A stretch of 64,000 nucleotides of DNA from Defluviitaleaceae bacterium. GTDB taxonomy: Bacteria; Bacillota; Clostridia; Lachnospirales; WQUN01. Made by a program: the position numbers and the translations under genes. Below the pieces are notes generated by a model. That model was not told the DNA's origin. It made no database searches and saw nothing but the letters and a program-made list of their open reading frames with translations. The stretch lies in the NCBI GenBank assembly GCA_009784025.1, contig WQVK01000003.1, positions 25,098 through 89,097 on the forward strand, written 5' to 3'. Below are positions 1 through 8,297 of this stretch, in pieces. The first letter of the stretch is position 1. Every line of letters begins with the position of its first letter.

Positions 1-90
1 TTCATCCGGCCCGCGGTGGGCTATCCTATCCATCATCCTATCAATAATGCCACTCTCGTCACGGCCGCTAAACCCACAAAATCCACACAT
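1..90 (-). CDS. asnB: Asparagine synthase-like class II glutamine amidotransferase, N-terminal fragment
   Basis: The gene runs off the left edge, so only the first 30 residues are visible. They begin MCGFCGF, continue with an IIDRMMDRIAHRGPDE segment, and match the start of Ntn-type (class II) glutamine amidotransferases. Cys2 would be the nucleophile released after removal of Met1, and the HRGPD motif is typical of the glutaminase domain of asparagine synthase B. The family transfers ammonia from glutamine to aspartate through a second, ATP-dependent synthetase domain that lies outside the window. The ATG at 88-90 is preceded by a GAAGGGA-like ribosome site. GlmS and PurF also have this fold, but HRGPD spacing favours AsnB or an AsnB-like enzyme. 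The identity of the synthetase half cannot be checked here. Confidence 0.75.
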   Translation of the reverse strand, partial: MCGFCGFSGRDESGIIDRMMDRIAHRGPDE

Positions 91-106
91 CCAATAATTA
101 TCCCTT

Positions 107-241
107 CAAAAGTTAAAGTTTTTGCCCAGCTTTTTTCAAATGCAACCCGAAAGAAATAGGGCAGCAGGTCATGCCATGTTTGCAAAGCGAACCTTATGAA
201 AAGCGGTGGCAGTGTCGGAGGCGAAACCTCTGACGGTTTTT
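107..241. repeat. CCGTCAGAGGC-family element with nested 55-nt module
   Basis: The AAAGTTAAAGTTTTTGCCC..CTTTTTTCAAA arm (107-141) and the GAAAAGCGG..GTCGGAGGC..CCTCTGACGG arm (195-241) are the two halves of an element seen intact at 25550-25700. A structured module (about 142-197, beginning GCAACCCGAAAGAAAT and ending ACCTTAT) sits in its loop. The same nesting occurs at 50440-50545. The whole 91-490 stretch contains no gene; it holds this element, a promoter and a MITE-like element. Confidence 0.7.
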
Positions 242-300
242 AGTATTTTACCCAATTTTAATCGAATTTGTCAAAGTCTAAGGTTTTGTCTTTTTTATGC

Positions 301-328
301 TTGTGCTAAAGCAATTGCATGTTATAAT
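301..328 (+). promoter_or_regulatory. Candidate sigma-A-type promoter upstream of cheV
   Basis: TTGTGC at 301-306 and TATAAT at 323-328 are separated by 16 nt. Transcription would start near 335 and include the MITE-like repeat 335-448 in the cheV leader. Confidence 0.55.
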
Positions 329-334
329 GTACTG

Positions 335-448
335 ATACTAATTTCAAAATAAAACAACAAATTGGAGCGGCACACCAAAATGCAGCAGCTAGGCATTTTA
401 AGGCGAACTTGCCACAAACAATAAGACGGTTTTAATTGAGGTTGGTAT
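335..448. repeat. MITE-like element, ATACTAATTTC family (copy 1)
   Basis: Imperfect terminal inverted repeats begin ATACTAATTTCAAAATAAAA on the left and end TTTTAATTGAGGTTGGTAT on the right. The interior has GGAGCGGCAC, an inner stem, and GGCGAACTTGCC. A second full copy lies at 21502-21615 and a diverged copy at about 42222-42301. There is no coding capacity, so it is non-autonomous if mobile. Confidence 0.7.
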
Positions 449-490
449 GAGCTGGAAATATAGCTTTTTGATTAGAGGGAGGCAATTACG

Positions 491-1402
491 GTGGGAGTCA
501 AAAAGAACGTAGTAGTACAAAACATTGAAAACTTAAAAATTTTGGAGTTTATCATTGCTGGCAGGCATTTTGGCATAAATGTGGCTAAGGTGGGTTCACT
601 TATTAAATATAGCCAGTATCCGATTACTCCCATGGCCAATTCCAACCCATATGTGGAGGGTATTTTCAGCCCCCGCAACGACACCATGACGGTTATAGAC
701 CTAGCCTCGTACATGGGGCTACCCCCTTCAGAAGACGACGAGCATGATATTTTAATTATTACCAAGTTAAACAATGCCCAAACGGCCTTTCATGTACATG
801 GGGTTAATTCTATTGCCGCAGTGCCCATGGCAGATATAGAAAAACCAGACCCCACCATATACGGCGGGCAAGACAGCATGGCCACAGCAGTGGCCAAGTT
901 TGACGGCAGGTTAATCACTATAATAGATTTCGAGAAGGTTATGCTGGATATAAGCCCAGACAAACATTACCTCTTCGACGATTCTGGCATTAGCACTGAC
1001 ACAAACCGCAGCACGCGCCCCCTTATGGTGGTTGAAGATTCACCACTGTTGGAAAAACTTATAATACAATCCCTAGAAAAAGCCGGCTATGTAAATGTCA
1101 CCTGCCTAAACAACGGCAAAGAGGCCTGGTCATTGCTTCAAGACTACAAAGAAGCAGGCGATGGGGTGGGCAACCATGTTCGCGCAATTATTACAGATAT
1201 TGAAATGCCGCTAATGGACGGCCACTCCTTGTTGCGAAAAATAAAAGCAGATAAAGAGCTAAATCACCTGCCTGTTATAATATTCTCATCGTTAATAAGC
1301 GACGATATGCGCGAGCTTGGGGATAAATACGGCGCGGCAGCCAATATATCTAAGCCAGAAATCACCACACTTGTTAATGTCTTGGATAACTTTATTGTAT
1401 AA
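491..1402 (+). CDS. cheV: Chemotaxis coupling protein CheV (CheW-receiver fusion)
   Basis: Residues about 15-155 form a CheW-like domain that would couple methyl-accepting receptors to the CheA kinase. Residues about 175-300 form a receiver domain with the expected acidic pair (VVEDS), the phospho-acceptor Asp236 in ITDIEMPLMDG, and the conserved Lys in ISKPE. The length of 303 residues is typical of CheV. It is expected in the cytoplasm at receptor arrays, with phosphorylation used for adaptation. Translation starts at GTG 491, preceded by AGAGGGAGG. It stands alone here: no cheA, cheY or receptor gene is adjacent, and cheC and cheD lie 12 kb away. Domain order and the phosphorylation site make the call secure. 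Confidence 0.93.
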   Translation: MGVKKNVVVQNIENLKILEFIIAGRHFGINVAKVGSLIKYSQYPITPMANSNPYVEGIFSPRNDTMTVIDLASYMGLPPSEDDEHDILIITKLNNAQTAFHVHGVNSIAAVPMADIEKPDPTIYGGQDSMATAVAKFDGRLITIIDFEKVMLDISPDKHYLFDDSGISTDTNRSTRPLMVVEDSPLLEKLIIQSLEKAGYVNVTCLNNGKEAWSLLQDYKEAGDGVGNHVRAIITDIEMPLMDGHSLLRKIKADKELNHLPVIIFSSLISDDMRELGDKYGAAANISKPEITTLVNVLDNFIV

Positions 1403-1426
1403 CAATCTGACGGAGGTTACGTTTTA

Positions 1427-4400
1427 ATGCCCGCTTTGCAAAAATCAATCACAAAAGGCGCAATTTTAAATTTGAGTTCCAATGTTGATGTGTACAAACG
1501 TGGCGAGAAATATTACCGTGACGGGAAACTCTTATCATATGCTTCTTCCGAAGACACAAACTCAGTAACCACAGTGCAAGCCACAGTGGAAGGGCATTAT
1601 AAAAACTACGAAGTTAGCCTTAGCATAGACCATAAAGGTGCATTGTCAAACTATTCTTGCAGCTGTGAAAGCCATAGCATATGGCGCGGGGCTTGTAAGC
1701 ATGTGGTGGCAGTGCTTTTTGCCAATTTTGAGGGCCATAGCAGCCTTTTTAACAAAGAAAGAATGCGCCAGCATGCCCGCCAGCTAACAGACAATCTAGA
1801 GAACATAATATACGAGGGCATAGACGAAAGCTTGTCGCTGCCCATAAAAGATACTGCCGGCGCAGGCGTTAAACTGGCGCCGGTGTTGCATTTAAGCCCC
1901 CAGCGCGGCATTTATCTCACTTTTACAGTGGGCAAGGGGCGCATGTACGTGGTAAAAAGCATATCCAGCTTCGTTAAAAGCATGCACACCGGCGAGACTA
2001 TCAGCTACGGCCAGGGGCTTTCCCTAGCACATAAGCGAGAAGTGTTTGAACCCCGCAGCCAGAAGCTAATTGACCTGATAATGCGGGAAGATGATATGTA
2101 CAACGAAGTTAGCAAAAGGCTGTCGCGGCAGTACCAATTTTCTCATCACCCGCTGTTTGCCAGCCGCGAGCTGTATATCACCGGCCGCAATATAGACGAT
2201 TTTTTTGAAATATTCAACGGCCAAGAAGTGGATTCTGGCATGGCATATGGCCAAAAAATTGAACTTACAGACGGTGTGCCGCCTATTTCCATAGATATCA
2301 AATTTACGCCAGAAGGCCTGTTACTTAACGGCGACGAATTTAAAAACAATGGTTTCCTCGGGGCAAAATATTATTATTTTCTTACAGACACAGCATTATT
2401 CCGGCTACCAAAGGCCGACGGAAAGCTACTTGCCCTACTGCTAAAATCCCTAGACGATGCTCCCGGCCGGGAAATTTTGATAAGCGACAAGGATGCCAAC
2501 CGTTTTTTAACCCTGGCGCTGCCACAGTTTAAAAACCTAGGCGTAGTAGGCAATATGCAAGATGTACCAGAAGGGCTGATAACTGCCCCCGCAACCACAA
2601 AAATATACTTCGACACCGAGGGCCGCAGCATAACCGCCCGGCTAGAGTTTATATACAACAACGAAAATGCCACGCCAGATATCGTGGCAGAATACACCAT
2701 GAAACGTAGACTAACCGCCCTAGGCTTTGTAAAAAAAGACAGTATTTTTAAGCTTAGCGGCAGCGGCCTAATATACAACTTCCTGCATGGTGACGACGCA
2801 GACCCCGGCATAGAAGAGTTAAAACTCTGGGCAGAGGTGTATGTAAGTGAAGATTTACAGAAAAAATCCACCAAAGGTAAATCCCCAAAAATTGGGCTGC
2901 GGCTTACTGGGGATTTGTTAAGGTTATCATTTGAAGACACGGGATACGATGTGGGCGAACTGCTAGAGGCCCTGGAGGCCTACCGCACAAAAAAGAAATT
3001 CTTCCGGCTAAAAGATGGCCGCTTCCTTACCCTAGATGATGAAAAAGTATCTGCCGCGGCAGATTTTCTAGAGGCGCTGGATATCACCAAAAAAGATGTA
3101 AAGGGCAAATCCGTTGTGATGCCAGCCTACCGCGCCTTATATATAGATGAGCTTACCCGCATGGACGCAATAGCGGACACCCATGCACTAAAACGTGACA
3201 AAAAACTAGAAGAATTTTTGGCCAACTTTAAAGACAGCGCCAACCTTGGCTTTAAAGTGCCAAATGGCTTAGGTTCTGTGCTGCGGGAATATCAAAAAAC
3301 CGGCTACAACTGGCTGCGCACCCTAGCGCATTACAATTTTGGCGGCATTTTGGCGGATGACATGGGCTTGGGCAAGACCTTGCAAGTTATCGCGCTACTG
3401 CTTAGCGAGCGTAAGGAAGGCCAGGCCATTGTAATATGCCCCACTTCCCTACTGTACAACTGGGAAAATGAAATCGCCAAATTTGCGCCAAAGCTTACCA
3501 CCCAGGTAGTATCCGGCATGCCAGAAAAACGCCGCGAGCTGCTAAAAAAACCCGGTGTAGATGTGCTTATAACCACCTACGATATCTTAAAGCGCGACAT
3601 AGACAGCTACAATGGCATGGATTTTTCATACATTATTGCAGATGAGGCCCAGAATATAAAAAACCCTTCCACCCAGGCGGCAAGGTCTATAAAAGAGCTG
3701 CAAGGCCGGGTGCGCTTCGCCCTTACCGGTACACCAATAGAAAACAACCTAACAGAGCTATGGTCTATTTTCGACTTTATAATGCCGGGTTACCTGCACA
3801 CGGCCCACAAATTTGGGCGGCTGTACGAGACGCCAATAGTAAAATCTGGCGACCGCAACAAGGCCGGCCTGTTACGCCAGCAGATAGCACCCTTCGTGAT
3901 GCGCCGCATAAAAGAAAGCGTGCTTACAGAGCTACCAGAAAAAACTGAAACCACCCTCCCGGCCGAACTTACCCCAGAACAGAAAAAAATCTACCAGGCA
4001 AACCTGCTAGAAACCATAGGCGTGTTCGACGATATCCTGGCAGAGGATAGTTTTTCAGACAACCGCATGCGTATACTAGCCCAGCTAACGCGCCTGCGGC
4101 AAATATGCTGCCACCCGGCACTTTTCCTGGAAGAGTACAACGGCGGCAGCGGCAAGCTAGACCTGGCAATAGAAACCATCCAGCTATCCCTAGATTCTGG
4201 CCATCGGGTGCTGCTTTTCTCCCAATTTACCGGCATGTTAGAGCTAATCCGTAATGCCCTGGCAGAATCTAAAACCATGCTGGCCAGCGGCCGCCCAGTG
4301 GAATACTTCTACTTAGACGGCTCTATAAAAGCAAAAGAACGCATGGAGATGACATCGCGCTTTAACGAAGGCGAGCGCGACCTCTTTTTGATATCACTAA

Positions 4401-4684
4401 AAGCCGGCGGCACAGGCCTAAACCTAACCGGCGCAGACGTAGTAATCCACTTCGACCCATGGTGGAACCCATCCGTAATGGACCAAGCCAGCGACCGCGC
4501 CCACCGCTACGGCCAAAAAAATACCGTGCAAGTATTCAACATAGTAGCCAAAGATTCCATAGAAGAAAAAATAATGGCTCTACAAGAAAAAAAACGCGAC
4601 CTAATAGACTCTGTGATAACCGAAGGCGGCAGCTTTATAAACCTATTGACGCCAGAGGAAGTTATGAAGCTGTTTACTAGTTAA
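1427..4684 (+). CDS. SWIM zinc finger SNF2-family helicase/ATPase
   Basis: This 1,085-residue protein has a SWIM zinc finger near residues 76-97 (CSCES..ACKHVVAVLF), a long middle region and a C-terminal Swi2/Snf2 motor. The motor shows DDMGLGKT (motif I, about residues 644-651), the DEAQ box in IIADEAQN, LTGTPIEN, and the second RecA lobe with SLKAGGTGLNLTGAD and DRAHRYGQ. This architecture is the bacterial SNF2 helicase type of Bacillus and Clostridia, thought to act on DNA or nucleoprotein; its physiological role is not settled. The start ATG is preceded by CGGAGG. The TAA stop at 4682-4684 is also the first three bases of a TAAAACCGTCAGAGG repeat fragment. Base use becomes strongly A/C-rich on the coding strand in the last third. 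Confidence 0.92.
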   Translation: MPALQKSITKGAILNLSSNVDVYKRGEKYYRDGKLLSYASSEDTNSVTTVQATVEGHYKNYEVSLSIDHKGALSNYSCSCESHSIWRGACKHVVAVLFANFEGHSSLFNKERMRQHARQLTDNLENIIYEGIDESLSLPIKDTAGAGVKLAPVLHLSPQRGIYLTFTVGKGRMYVVKSISSFVKSMHTGETISYGQGLSLAHKREVFEPRSQKLIDLIMREDDMYNEVSKRLSRQYQFSHHPLFASRELYITGRNIDDFFEIFNGQEVDSGMAYGQKIELTDGVPPISIDIKFTPEGLLLNGDEFKNNGFLGAKYYYFLTDTALFRLPKADGKLLALLLKSLDDAPGREILISDKDANRFLTLALPQFKNLGVVGNMQDVPEGLITAPATTKIYFDTEGRSITARLEFIYNNENATPDIVAEYTMKRRLTALGFVKKDSIFKLSGSGLIYNFLHGDDADPGIEELKLWAEVYVSEDLQKKSTKGKSPKIGLRLTGDLLRLSFEDTGYDVGELLEALEAYRTKKKFFRLKDGRFLTLDDEKVSAAADFLEALDITKKDVKGKSVVMPAYRALYIDELTRMDAIADTHALKRDKKLEEFLANFKDSANLGFKVPNGLGSVLREYQKTGYNWLRTLAHYNFGGILADDMGLGKTLQVIALLLSERKEGQAIVICPTSLLYNWENEIAKFAPKLTTQVVSGMPEKRRELLKKPGVDVLITTYDILKRDIDSYNGMDFSYIIADEAQNIKNPSTQAARSIKELQGRVRFALTGTPIENNLTELWSIFDFIMPGYLHTAHKFGRLYETPIVKSGDRNKAGLLRQQIAPFVMRRIKESVLTELPEKTETTLPAELTPEQKKIYQANLLETIGVFDDILAEDSFSDNRMRILAQLTRLRQICCHPALFLEEYNGGSGKLDLAIETIQLSLDSGHRVLLFSQFTGMLELIRNALAESKTMLASGRPVEYFYLDGSIKAKERMEMTSRFNEGERDLFLISLKAGGTGLNLTGADVVIHFDPWWNPSVMDQASDRAHRYGQKNTVQVFNIVAKDSIEEKIMALQEKKRDLIDSVITEGGSFINLLTPEEVMKLFTS

Positions 4685-4702
4685 AACCGTCAGAGGTTTT
4701 AA
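4682..4702. repeat. CCGTCAGAGG repeat fragment on a stop codon
   Basis: TAAAACCGTCAGAGGTTTTA is a short end fragment of the element seen complete at 25550-25700. Its first TAA is the stop codon of the SNF2 gene. Confidence 0.6.
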
Positions 4703-4719
4703 TAAATAGGAGGTATAAC

Positions 4720-5358
4720 ATGCAACTTGCTAAGGATTTATACAATGCGCTATCCAGAGGGAAGCAGGACGAAACCAGGGAGCTTGTGCAGGGGGCGCTG
4801 GATGGTGGAATGGCTGCGGCCGAAGTGCTTAATGGCGGGATGTTGGCAGCCATGGGAGTTATTGGTGAGGAATTTAAAGAGGGCGAGCTTTATTTGCCAG
4901 ATGTGCTTATTGCGGCGCGGGCTATGAAGGCCGGTATGGAGATTTTGCAGCCTAGGTTGGTAGAGGCCGGGGTTGGCAAAATTGGCAAGGCCGCCGTGGG
5001 TACGGTTAAGGGCGACCAGCATGATATAGGCAAAAACTTGGTATGCATTATGTTTGAAGGTAAGGGCATTGAAGTGATGGACTTGGGCACAGATGTGCCG
5101 CCAGAGCGCTTTATAGAAGCCGCAGACAAGGAAGGGGCTACTATTATTGCGTGTTCCTCGCTGCTGACCACTACCATGAACGAAATGCGTACCGTGGTGG
5201 AAATGTTTGAGGCAAGAGGGCTGCGTGATAATGTTACAATTATGGTAGGCGGCGCGCCTATTACCCAGGCTTTTTGCGATGAAATTGGCGCGGATTTTTA
5301 CACTACAGACGCGGCCAGTGCCGCAGAGGTTGCGGCCGGGGTGCTTAAAAACGGATAA
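4720..5358 (+). CDS. Corrinoid (B12-binding) methyltransferase protein
   Basis: The 212-residue protein has an N-terminal methionine-synthase-type helical cap (about residues 1-85) and a C-terminal Rossmann-like cobalamin domain (about 90-210). The cobalt-ligating motif DxHxxG is present as GDQHDIG with His101, and the GGAPIT segment near the C-terminus is typical. Family members (MtaC, MtbC, MttC and relatives) carry methyl groups between a substrate-specific methyltransferase and a second methyltransferase using tetrahydrofolate or CoM. An ATAGGAGG site precedes the ATG. No partner methyltransferase (MtaB, MttB, MtbA or MtvB type) or corrinoid activase is adjacent, so the substrate cannot be inferred. 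Confidence 0.9.
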   Translation: MQLAKDLYNALSRGKQDETRELVQGALDGGMAAAEVLNGGMLAAMGVIGEEFKEGELYLPDVLIAARAMKAGMEILQPRLVEAGVGKIGKAAVGTVKGDQHDIGKNLVCIMFEGKGIEVMDLGTDVPPERFIEAADKEGATIIACSSLLTTTMNEMRTVVEMFEARGLRDNVTIMVGGAPITQAFCDEIGADFYTTDAASAAEVAAGVLKNG

Positions 5359-5363
5359 GGGCG

Positions 5364-5708
5364 GTGCTGGTTTTGCAAAGAAAATATCCCGCAAGCATGT
5401 TTATTATGTACATTGTTATTATGTTGATAAGAAAGTGGTATGTGCTGGCTATTGTTGTGCTTTTGCTTGTGCTACGCGCATTTGGCCTTGATATTCCTGC
5501 GGCATTGCCACTGATGGTTGCTATGCTGTATCTTGCATGGGCAGTGGCGGCGTCACTATTGCAACGAAGAGCGATACTTAATATGATGCCCGGCAATGAA
5601 ATGCTGGATAAAATGTTTGCGGATAATGATAATGGCTACAGAAATGTGGTTGATACTGTTAATGAAATCATCGACAGCCAGCTTGACGGCGAAGATGAAG
5701 ATTCTTGA
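5364..5708 (+). CDS. Small membrane protein of unknown function
   Basis: The reading frame of about 103-114 residues has two hydrophobic segments (roughly residues 13-35 and 44-65) followed by a charged tail ending in DGEDEDS. It lies six bases after the corrinoid gene on the same strand, so it may be co-transcribed. The start is uncertain: GTG 5364 gives 114 residues, while the in-frame ATG at 5397 gives 103 and begins at the first membrane segment. I recognise no family. The predicted topology is two helices with a cytoplasmic acidic tail. It could be a genuine small gene or a marginal one. Confidence 0.5.
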   Translation: MLVLQRKYPASMFIMYIVIMLIRKWYVLAIVVLLLVLRAFGLDIPAALPLMVAMLYLAWAVAASLLQRRAILNMMPGNEMLDKMFADNDNGYRNVVDTVNEIIDSQLDGEDEDS

Positions 5709-5724
5709 AAATTGTGAGTTTCCT

Positions 5725-5775
5725 ATAGTGGACTTCTTCCGAAATCACGATTTTTGTAATTTCAGAAGAACCCTA
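5725..5775. repeat. CTTCTTCCGAAA hairpin repeat (copy 1)
   Basis: TAGTGGACTTCTTCCGAAAT and ATTTCAGAAGAACCCTA are imperfect inverted arms around a short T-rich loop. Close relatives occur at 14940-14963, 46641-46687 and 62281-62326, with larger variants at 18659-18818, 43049-43155 and 57010-57085. Confidence 0.65.
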
Positions 5776-5833
5776 GTGAAATAAATGGGAAACGGTGTCG
5801 CTCGGGCGAAACCGTTTTCGAATTATTTCACTA
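5774..5833. repeat. TAGTGAAATA element, short version
   Basis: The ends TAGTGAAATA and TATTTCACTA are perfect inverted repeats enclosing a stem made of AAACGGTGTCGCTCGGGCG and AAACCGTTT. It is about 60 bp; the related full copies (7147-7260, 14978-15089, 28237-28349, 57799-57910) are about 112 bp and have an additional internal stem-loop. Confidence 0.7.
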
Positions 5834-5899
5834 TATCATACAAAAATATGCCGGCATTATTGTCAGCACATTTTTTGTCCTCAGGCATTAGCGCAATTT

Positions 5900-6187
5900 C
5901 TACTCTTGGCCAGCCTTCTGCCCAGCATCATATATCCGTTCCCTAACCTTAATCGTTACATCCTTCCGGTTCTTCCCTGGCAAGGGCATTACAAAATCCA
6001 CCAGCCCCAGCATATAGTCAACACTGGTTTCGTAAAACTTTGCAAGTTTTACCAGCATGGCCACCGTGATTTCCCGCTCGCCTCTTTCGTAGCGGGCGTA
6101 TACTTGCCTATTGCATTGCAGCAATTCTGCGATTTCTTTCTTGGTTTTGCCGTGTGCGGTTCTTAGCTCTTCTAATCTTGTGTACAT
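5900..6187 (-). CDS. XRE-family helix-turn-helix regulator
   Basis: The 95-residue protein has a Cro/CI-type helix-turn-helix in residues about 4-60 (KTKKEIAELL..NRQVYARYERG) and an IT..MLVKLAKFYETSVDYML segment typical of this fold. It should bind DNA as a dimer. The ATG follows AAAGGGGA. A pair of TGGTACC palindromes (6204-6253) lies immediately upstream of its start, between it and the preceding gene. That position would suit an autoregulatory operator, but the same palindromes occur at five other places, so this is only a suggestion. The ligand and targets are unknown. Confidence 0.85.
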   Translation of the reverse strand: MYTRLEELRTAHGKTKKEIAELLQCNRQVYARYERGEREITVAMLVKLAKFYETSVDYMLGLVDFVMPLPGKNRKDVTIKVRERIYDAGQKAGQE

Positions 6188-6203
6188 GATTGTCCCCTTT
6201 TCG

Positions 6204-6253
6204 TGGTACCGTATGGTACCATTTTTTTGTGATTATGGTACCATACGGTACCA
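6204..6253. repeat. TGGTACC palindrome pair (copy 1), inverted
   Basis: TGGTACCGTATGGTACCA at 6204-6221 and its exact reverse complement TGGTACCATACGGTACCA at 6236-6253 are separated by a 14-nt T-rich spacer, so the pair can form a hairpin. It lies between the N-formylglutamate hydrolase stop and the XRE start. Confidence 0.8.
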
Positions 6254-6262
6254 TTTTTTGCA

Positions 6263-7021
6263 TCATTTTTCTTCAAAACACCATTTCGCGGCACATATCA
6301 CAAGCTGATGGCAGGCCTGCTTAACCCGCTGAAAATCAGCATTTTTCGTCATTTCGCCGGAGTTTTGGTACAGCCGTCTGTTGGCCTCAATCATAACAGA
6401 AAAAACCCTTTTATCTTTTCCGTAATGTTTCATTGGCACGAGAGTGCCCGCATACGGCTTATTTACCGCATAGCTAAAGCCCATTTCCCGTAGTTTTTCG
6501 CAAAGCGCATCCCGCAGCCCAGGCGGTGTGTGGAAGCTATCTGTGCCAATATCAAAATCCGGCAACCCTTCTGGGTATTCGTCCCCAAAAATATCATCCG
6601 GGAAGGAATGCCCGTCAACCACCAAGCATTTTCCATGCTTGGCCAAAGCCGCATCCACGGCCACTGTAAGCCGCTGATGGTGCGGGTCATAAAACTCCTG
6701 TAATATTCTATCCCGCAGTGCGCCGTCATACTCCCGCAGCGGCACACCATAAATCGTGTGGGTGTACATAAGCCCCTGCCCCTTTGCCGCGCAAGGTTCA
6801 TCTGCATCGTCCCGAAACCGCTCCATATCACACACATACCTGCTAACAGGCGCCTGCACCCGCACCCCAACCCCTTCATAAAGCTGGTCACAAAAAGCAT
6901 CCGTCATTCTAACAACCTCAGCCTGCAAAGCCTCATCCCCAAGAATAATAGACCGCCTATACTCCTCTGGAATAACCGTAGACGCATGTGGAATATGCAC
7001 CACAACAAAACTGGTATCCAT
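6263..7021 (-). CDS. N-formylglutamate amidohydrolase family protein
   Basis: The 252-residue protein has VHIPHAS near residue 8, an EVVRMTDAFCDQL segment, and VVDGHSFPDD near residue 133, all hallmarks of the N-formylglutamate amidohydrolase (HutG-like, zinc-dependent) family. Experimentally characterised members hydrolyse N-formyl-L-glutamate in histidine degradation, but many clostridial homologues lie outside hut operons, as here, and their substrate is uncertain. The start ATG 7021 has an AAGGAGG site seven bases upstream. It precedes the XRE gene on the same strand by about 75 bp. No histidine catabolism gene is nearby, so the family call is firmer than the reaction. Confidence 0.85.
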   Translation of the reverse strand: MDTSFVVVHIPHASTVIPEEYRRSIILGDEALQAEVVRMTDAFCDQLYEGVGVRVQAPVSRYVCDMERFRDDADEPCAAKGQGLMYTHTIYGVPLREYDGALRDRILQEFYDPHHQRLTVAVDAALAKHGKCLVVDGHSFPDDIFGDEYPEGLPDFDIGTDSFHTPPGLRDALCEKLREMGFSYAVNKPYAGTLVPMKHYGKDKRVFSVMIEANRRLYQNSGEMTKNADFQRVKQACHQLVICAAKWCFEEK

Positions 7022-7048
7022 TTCGTTGCCTCCTTGTTATTTAGAACC

Positions 7049-7126
7049 AAAACCGTCAGAGGCTTCGCCTCCGACACCTCCACCGCTTTTTTGAAAAAAG
7101 CTTGGAAAAAAACTTAACATTGGAAT
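7049..7126. repeat. CCGTCAGAGGC repeat (half element)
   Basis: AACCGTCAGAGGCTTCGCCTCCGACACC is followed by a CTTTTTTGAAAAAAG stem and an AACTTAACATTGGAATT tail. It is one arm of the element seen intact at 25550-25700. Confidence 0.6.
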
Positions 7127-7146
7127 TTAAATTGGGTAAACAATAT

Positions 7147-7260
7147 AGTAAAACAATTCGAAATCGGTCTCGCCTGTCGCAGCAAAAACGCCTGAAACTC
7201 CTTATCTTGACGTTTCATGTGCCGATTGTGCGAGGTCGTTTTTCATTAATTCCGCTATAT
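7147..7260. repeat. TAGTGAAATA-type cruciform element (diverged copy)
   Basis: It shares the interior CGGTCTCGCCTGTCGC, CGCCTGAAAC and GACGTTTCA.GTGCCG blocks with 14978-15089, but its ends and the distal stem have decayed. The 7022-7301 stretch holds only this and flanking CCGTCAGAGGC repeats. Confidence 0.6.
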
Positions 7261-7270
7261 GAAAGCGAGT

Positions 7271-7305
7271 AGAGGGTGTGCCTGCAAAGCCTCTGACTGT
7301 TTTAT
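7271..7305. repeat. CCGTCAGAGGC repeat end
   Basis: AGAGGGTGTGCC..AAAGCCTCTGACTGTTTTA is the right end of the family and overlaps the 3' end of the ABC ATPase gene. The ATPase stop lies in this repeat. Confidence 0.5.
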
Positions 7306-8297
7306 TCCTTTGAAGGCTTTGCATATATACTAGCAATTATCTCCTCCATAGGCAGAGCCTTCACTGATATGTCTAAAAAGCTTACCTTCCGCGACAGCAG
7401 TTCCATAAAATCGTTTATGGGAGTTTTTGCGGTATCTACTTCTAGCACAAGCTCCACTGGGGATTTTTGTTCTATTAGGCGCGCGCCTACTGCTGCTGGC
7501 ACGTCAAAACCATATGGCTTTGCTAGGCTTAGCGCCACTATTTTCTTTTCCCCTACATAATGCTGCAATTTCTGCAGGCTATCGTCAAAAACTTTTTTAC
7601 CGTGGTTGATTATTATTACATATTCTGCTAGTTGTGCTACGTCTTCAAGGTCGTGGGTGGTTAGTATGAAGGTTGTGCCTGTTGCGTTTATGCTGCGTAT
7701 AAACTCACGGATTTTGGCTTTGGCTATTATGTCTAGGCCTATTGTTGGTTCGTCTAGGAAAACGATTTTGGGCTTGTGTAGCATTGCCATTATAAATTCG
7801 CATTTCATGCGTTCGCCCAGGGAAAGTACCCGGGTAGGAGTGTTTATTATTTCCTCTACTTCAAAAAGTTCGGATAAATGTTTTAAGGTTTTGCGGTATT
7901 CTTCCCGGGGAATGCCGTATATGGCGCGGTTCATGTTAAAGCTATCTACCGGGGGGATATCCCACACAAGCTGGGACCGCTGGCCAAACACTGCCCCTAT
8001 GCCGCGCACGTATTTTTTTCTGTCCTCATAGGGGCGAAAGCCCATGGATTCTATTTTGCCAGAGGTGGGAAATAGCGTGCCGCAAAGCATTTTAATTGTG
8101 GTAGATTTACCTGCGCCGTTTGGCCCAAGCAGCCCGCAGATTGTACCCTGCTTCACTGCCAGGGATATATCATCCACGGCGTTTACTTCCACTTTTTCGC
8201 GCTTAAACAGGCTTTTTACAGTTTCGCCAAAGCCGCTGCCTCGCTTGTAGGTTGTGTAGGTTTTGCGTAGGTTTTCTACAGTTATCACATTCATCAT
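7302..8297 (-). CDS. ABC transporter ATP-binding protein (ABC-2 exporter)
   Basis: The 331-residue ATPase has Walker A GPNGAGKST at residues 58-66, a Q-loop region (FGQRSQLVWDIP), the signature LSLGERMK, Walker B IVFLDEPTIGLD and a switch His in TTHDLEDV. Its long N-terminal stretch before the fold and a C-terminal extension match the uncharacterised three-component ABC-2 group (COG4586 type), whose ATPase pairs with two permeases. It overlaps the upstream permease stop by four bases, indicating translational coupling. The start codon is one of two tandem ATGs (8297 or 8294), preceded by AAGGAG. Substrate is unknown. Confidence 0.92.
   Translation of the reverse strand: MMNVITVENLRKTYTTYKRGSGFGETVKSLFKREKVEVNAVDDISLAVKQGTICGLLGPNGAGKSTTIKMLCGTLFPTSGKIESMGFRPYEDRKKYVRGIGAVFGQRSQLVWDIPPVDSFNMNRAIYGIPREEYRKTLKHLSELFEVEEIINTPTRVLSLGERMKCEFIMAMLHKPKIVFLDEPTIGLDIIAKAKIREFIRSINATGTTFILTTHDLEDVAQLAEYVIIINHGKKVFDDSLQKLQHYVGEKKIVALSLAKPYGFDVPAAVGARLIEQKSPVELVLEVDTAKTPINDFMELLSRKVSFLDISVKALPMEEIIASIYAKPSKE

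Noticed and set aside
4459..4680. 73-residue frame within the SNF2 gene and similar short plus-strand frames in other genes
   Set aside because: They are shadows in alternative frames of A/C-rich coding DNA.
6204..6253. TGGTACC pairs as ordinary Rho-independent terminators
   Set aside because: The constant 14-nt spacing of two separately palindromic units, and one direct pair (11441-11490), do not fit a simple terminator even though T tracts often follow.
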